A program made the translations under genes and the position numbers. Below the pieces are notes generated by a model that was not told the origin of the DNA, did no database searches, and was given only the letters and a program-made list of their open reading frames with translations. From JAYEIA01 sp034659855 (GTDB taxonomy: Bacteria; Bacteroidota; Bacteroidia; Bacteroidales; JAADGE01), in assembly GCA_034659855.1 (NCBI GenBank), contig JAYEIA010000271.1, positions 1 to 6,425 on the forward strand: 6,425 bases of DNA, written 5' to 3'. Positions 5,172 through 6,425 of this stretch are shown here, piece after piece. The first letter of the stretch is position 1; each line of letters starts with the position of its first letter.

Positions 5172-5307
5172 TGAGTTCAGTTTAAAAAGTTATAAAGCTA
5201 AAGTGCTAAAAATAAGAGTTTTAAGTTAATTGCAAAATAACTTATAAACACCTGTAATCAAGCACATAGCTTGTTTTATTGAAATAAAACATACGAAACC
5301 GGACTCA
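5172..5307 (+). repeat. Dispersed MITE-like repeat, copy B (complete)
   Basis: The termini form an imperfect inverted repeat. TGAGTTCAGTTT at 5172-5183 and AAACCGGACTCA at 5296-5307 pair except at two positions, both transitions. Including the flanking AT steps, 5167-5183 and 5296-5312 match at 15 of 17 positions. Flanking TATA on both sides could be a target duplication, but because TATA is itself palindromic this cannot be told from the inverted repeat. Inside are a hairpin CAAGC-acata-GCTTG (5259-5273) and a perfect palindrome GTTTTATT-ga-AATAAAAC (5273-5290). There is no open frame. It occupies most of the gap between the stand-alone DsbD-N gene and dsbD. The second copy is at 1-141. Confidence 0.8.
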
Positions 5308-5471
5308 TATATATTTTTTAAACAATTAATAATTTGACTTTTACAAAGAGTGTATTTGTTGAATAGCAAGGTATTGTATCATTAAATAATTAAATAATTA
5401 AACCATTTATAGTATACTTAACCACTAAACAGAATAAAAACAAACTGATAAACACAAAATAAATTGACAAT
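5308..5471 (+). other. AT-rich leader of dsbD with short tandem repeat
   Basis: Contains ATTAAATA at 5381-5388 and 5389-5396 plus a partial third copy (ATTAAA, 5397-5402). TGTATTTG at 5351-5358 is one mismatch from the -7 consensus, but the TTTG at 5333-5336 is only 14 bases upstream, too close for a standard promoter. The dsbD promoter cannot be fixed here. If the leader starts at 5351 it is about 115 bases long. Confidence 0.4.
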
Positions 5472-6425
5472 ATGAAGAAGTATTTTTCAATAATTACATT
5501 ACTTTTCGTAATGATTGGGTTTGGAGCCACAGCCCAAATTCATGAACCCGTAAAATGGAAGTTCCACACCAAACAAATTGATAATGAAACCGTAGAACTA
5601 AAGGCTACAGCTACCATAGAGAAAGGATGGCATTTATACGGTCAGTATTCTGAACCGGCCGGAGGTACTCCCCTGTCATTTACTTTATCAAAGTCCGAAA
5701 AATACAAAACCATAGGTAAAGTATCGGAATGGCCAAAACCCACCAAAGAGTACGACGATATTATGCTTGCAAATATTCAATATTTCTCAGAGAAGGCTTA
5801 TTTTACTCAAAAAATTAAGCTGTTGTCTTCTGAAGATTTCAGTATTGACCTTACTGTATCCGGGCAGGCCTGTGAGGATATGTGTGTGCAATTAAACGAA
5901 GAGCATACCTACCGTATCAAAGGAAAAACCACAGGCGCCGAAAAAGATGAACACAGCACAATAATACTTGATTCTGCAACTAAAGACACGCTAACGACTG
6001 ACTCCGTTGAGGCAAGTAATCAATCAGAAGAAACTGACACTACAATAACTGTCGCCGAAGAGACTGAGAATGAAATAACTTCTGCACTTCATATCGACCA
6101 ATCCTACTGGGGGTTATTCTGGTTAGCATTTATTGCCGGGCTGTTGGCTATTGTTACGCCATGTGTATTCCCGATGATTCCTATGACGGTCTCCTTTTTT
6201 ATGCACGGCAAAAGCAATAAACGAAAAAGCTTAACAGAGGCTGTTATTTTCGGAATTTCAATTATTCTGATTTACACTCTTGTTGGAACTATTGTAGCAG
6301 TAACCCTTGGTCCTGCTTCAGCAAACTGGCTGAGTACAAGTTGGGTAAATGTAATTTTCTTTTTAATATTTCTTTTCTTTGCTGCTTCGTTTTTTGGCAT
6401 GTTCGAAATAATATTACCAAACTGG
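5472..6425 (+). CDS. dsbD: Thiol:disulfide interchange protein DsbD (C-terminus beyond window)
   Basis: An open frame of 318 codons runs off the window end. DsbD carries electrons from cytoplasmic thioredoxin through the inner membrane to periplasmic partners (disulfide isomerase, cytochrome c maturation). Visible parts: signal peptide (1-21, ending GATAQ); N-terminal alpha domain (about 24-150) with GWHLYG at 52-57 and Cys134-X3-Cys138 (SGQACEDMCVQL); an acidic Ser/Thr-rich linker (about 151-207); then the CcdA-like membrane domain. Its first helix contains IVTPCVFPMIPMTVSFF at 227-243, with Cys231 in the family's TPC-P motif. Two more helices follow at about 256-281 and 292-316. The partner membrane cysteine and the C-terminal thioredoxin domain would lie beyond 6425. 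The ATG at 5472 has an A-rich leader without Shine-Dalgarno sequence. The CX3C spacing is shorter than E. coli's CX5C. Confidence 0.92.
   Translation, partial: MKKYFSIITLLFVMIGFGATAQIHEPVKWKFHTKQIDNETVELKATATIEKGWHLYGQYSEPAGGTPLSFTLSKSEKYKTIGKVSEWPKPTKEYDDIMLANIQYFSEKAYFTQKIKLLSSEDFSIDLTVSGQACEDMCVQLNEEHTYRIKGKTTGAEKDEHSTIILDSATKDTLTTDSVEASNQSEETDTTITVAEETENEITSALHIDQSYWGLFWLAFIAGLLAIVTPCVFPMIPMTVSFFMHGKSNKRKSLTEAVIFGISIILIYTLVGTIVAVTLGPASANWLSTSWVNVIFFLIFLFFAASFFGMFEIILPNW

Noticed and set aside
5381..5402. ATTAAATA tandem repeats as replication or regulator iterons
   Set aside because: Only two and a partial copies, of very low complexity in an AT-rich leader; chance or slippage is the simpler explanation.

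Overview
The window looks like a chromosomal stretch from a low-GC member of the Bacteroidota, possibly an uncultured Bacteroidales or Marinilabiliales relative. The signs are A-rich leaders without Shine-Dalgarno sequences, -7 elements of the TAnnTTTG type, a glycosyltransferase of a form common in that phylum, and a DsbD-type gene preceded by a separate DsbD N-domain gene. The placement rests on motif recognition alone.

Layout: (1) 1-141, a truncated copy of a dispersed repeat that overlaps the 3' end of the next gene. (2) 128-1252, minus strand, a GT-B family 4 glycosyltransferase. (3) 1561-1740, a 59-residue putative zinc-binding CxxC/CxxH protein with its own promoter and a strong terminator. 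(4) About 1936-2164, a cluster of GC-rich hairpins resembling a REP/BIME-type element. (5) 2217-2957, rlmB, a 23S rRNA 2'-O-methyltransferase with a GTG start. (6) 3288-3713, a lipoprotein of the chagasin (I42) cysteine protease inhibitor family. (7) 3801-4493, a PKD-domain lipoprotein. (8) 4581-4625, a helically phased TGTC direct-repeat array just upstream of a promoter. (9) 4689-5150, a stand-alone exported DsbD N-terminal-like domain. (10) 5172-5307, the complete second copy of the dispersed repeat, with terminal inverted repeats. (11) 5472 to the window end, dsbD, cut off inside its membrane domain.

Functionally the window is a mosaic of short transcription units with large AT-rich gaps. 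The one clear functional pair is the stand-alone DsbD-N protein and the full DsbD, which would bring reducing power across the inner membrane. They are homologous over the N-domain but have different cysteine spacings. The two lipoprotein genes may form a small envelope unit. No complete new defence or mobile system is visible. The most unusual content is non-coding: the hairpin cluster, the MITE-like repeat pair, and the phased TGTC array.
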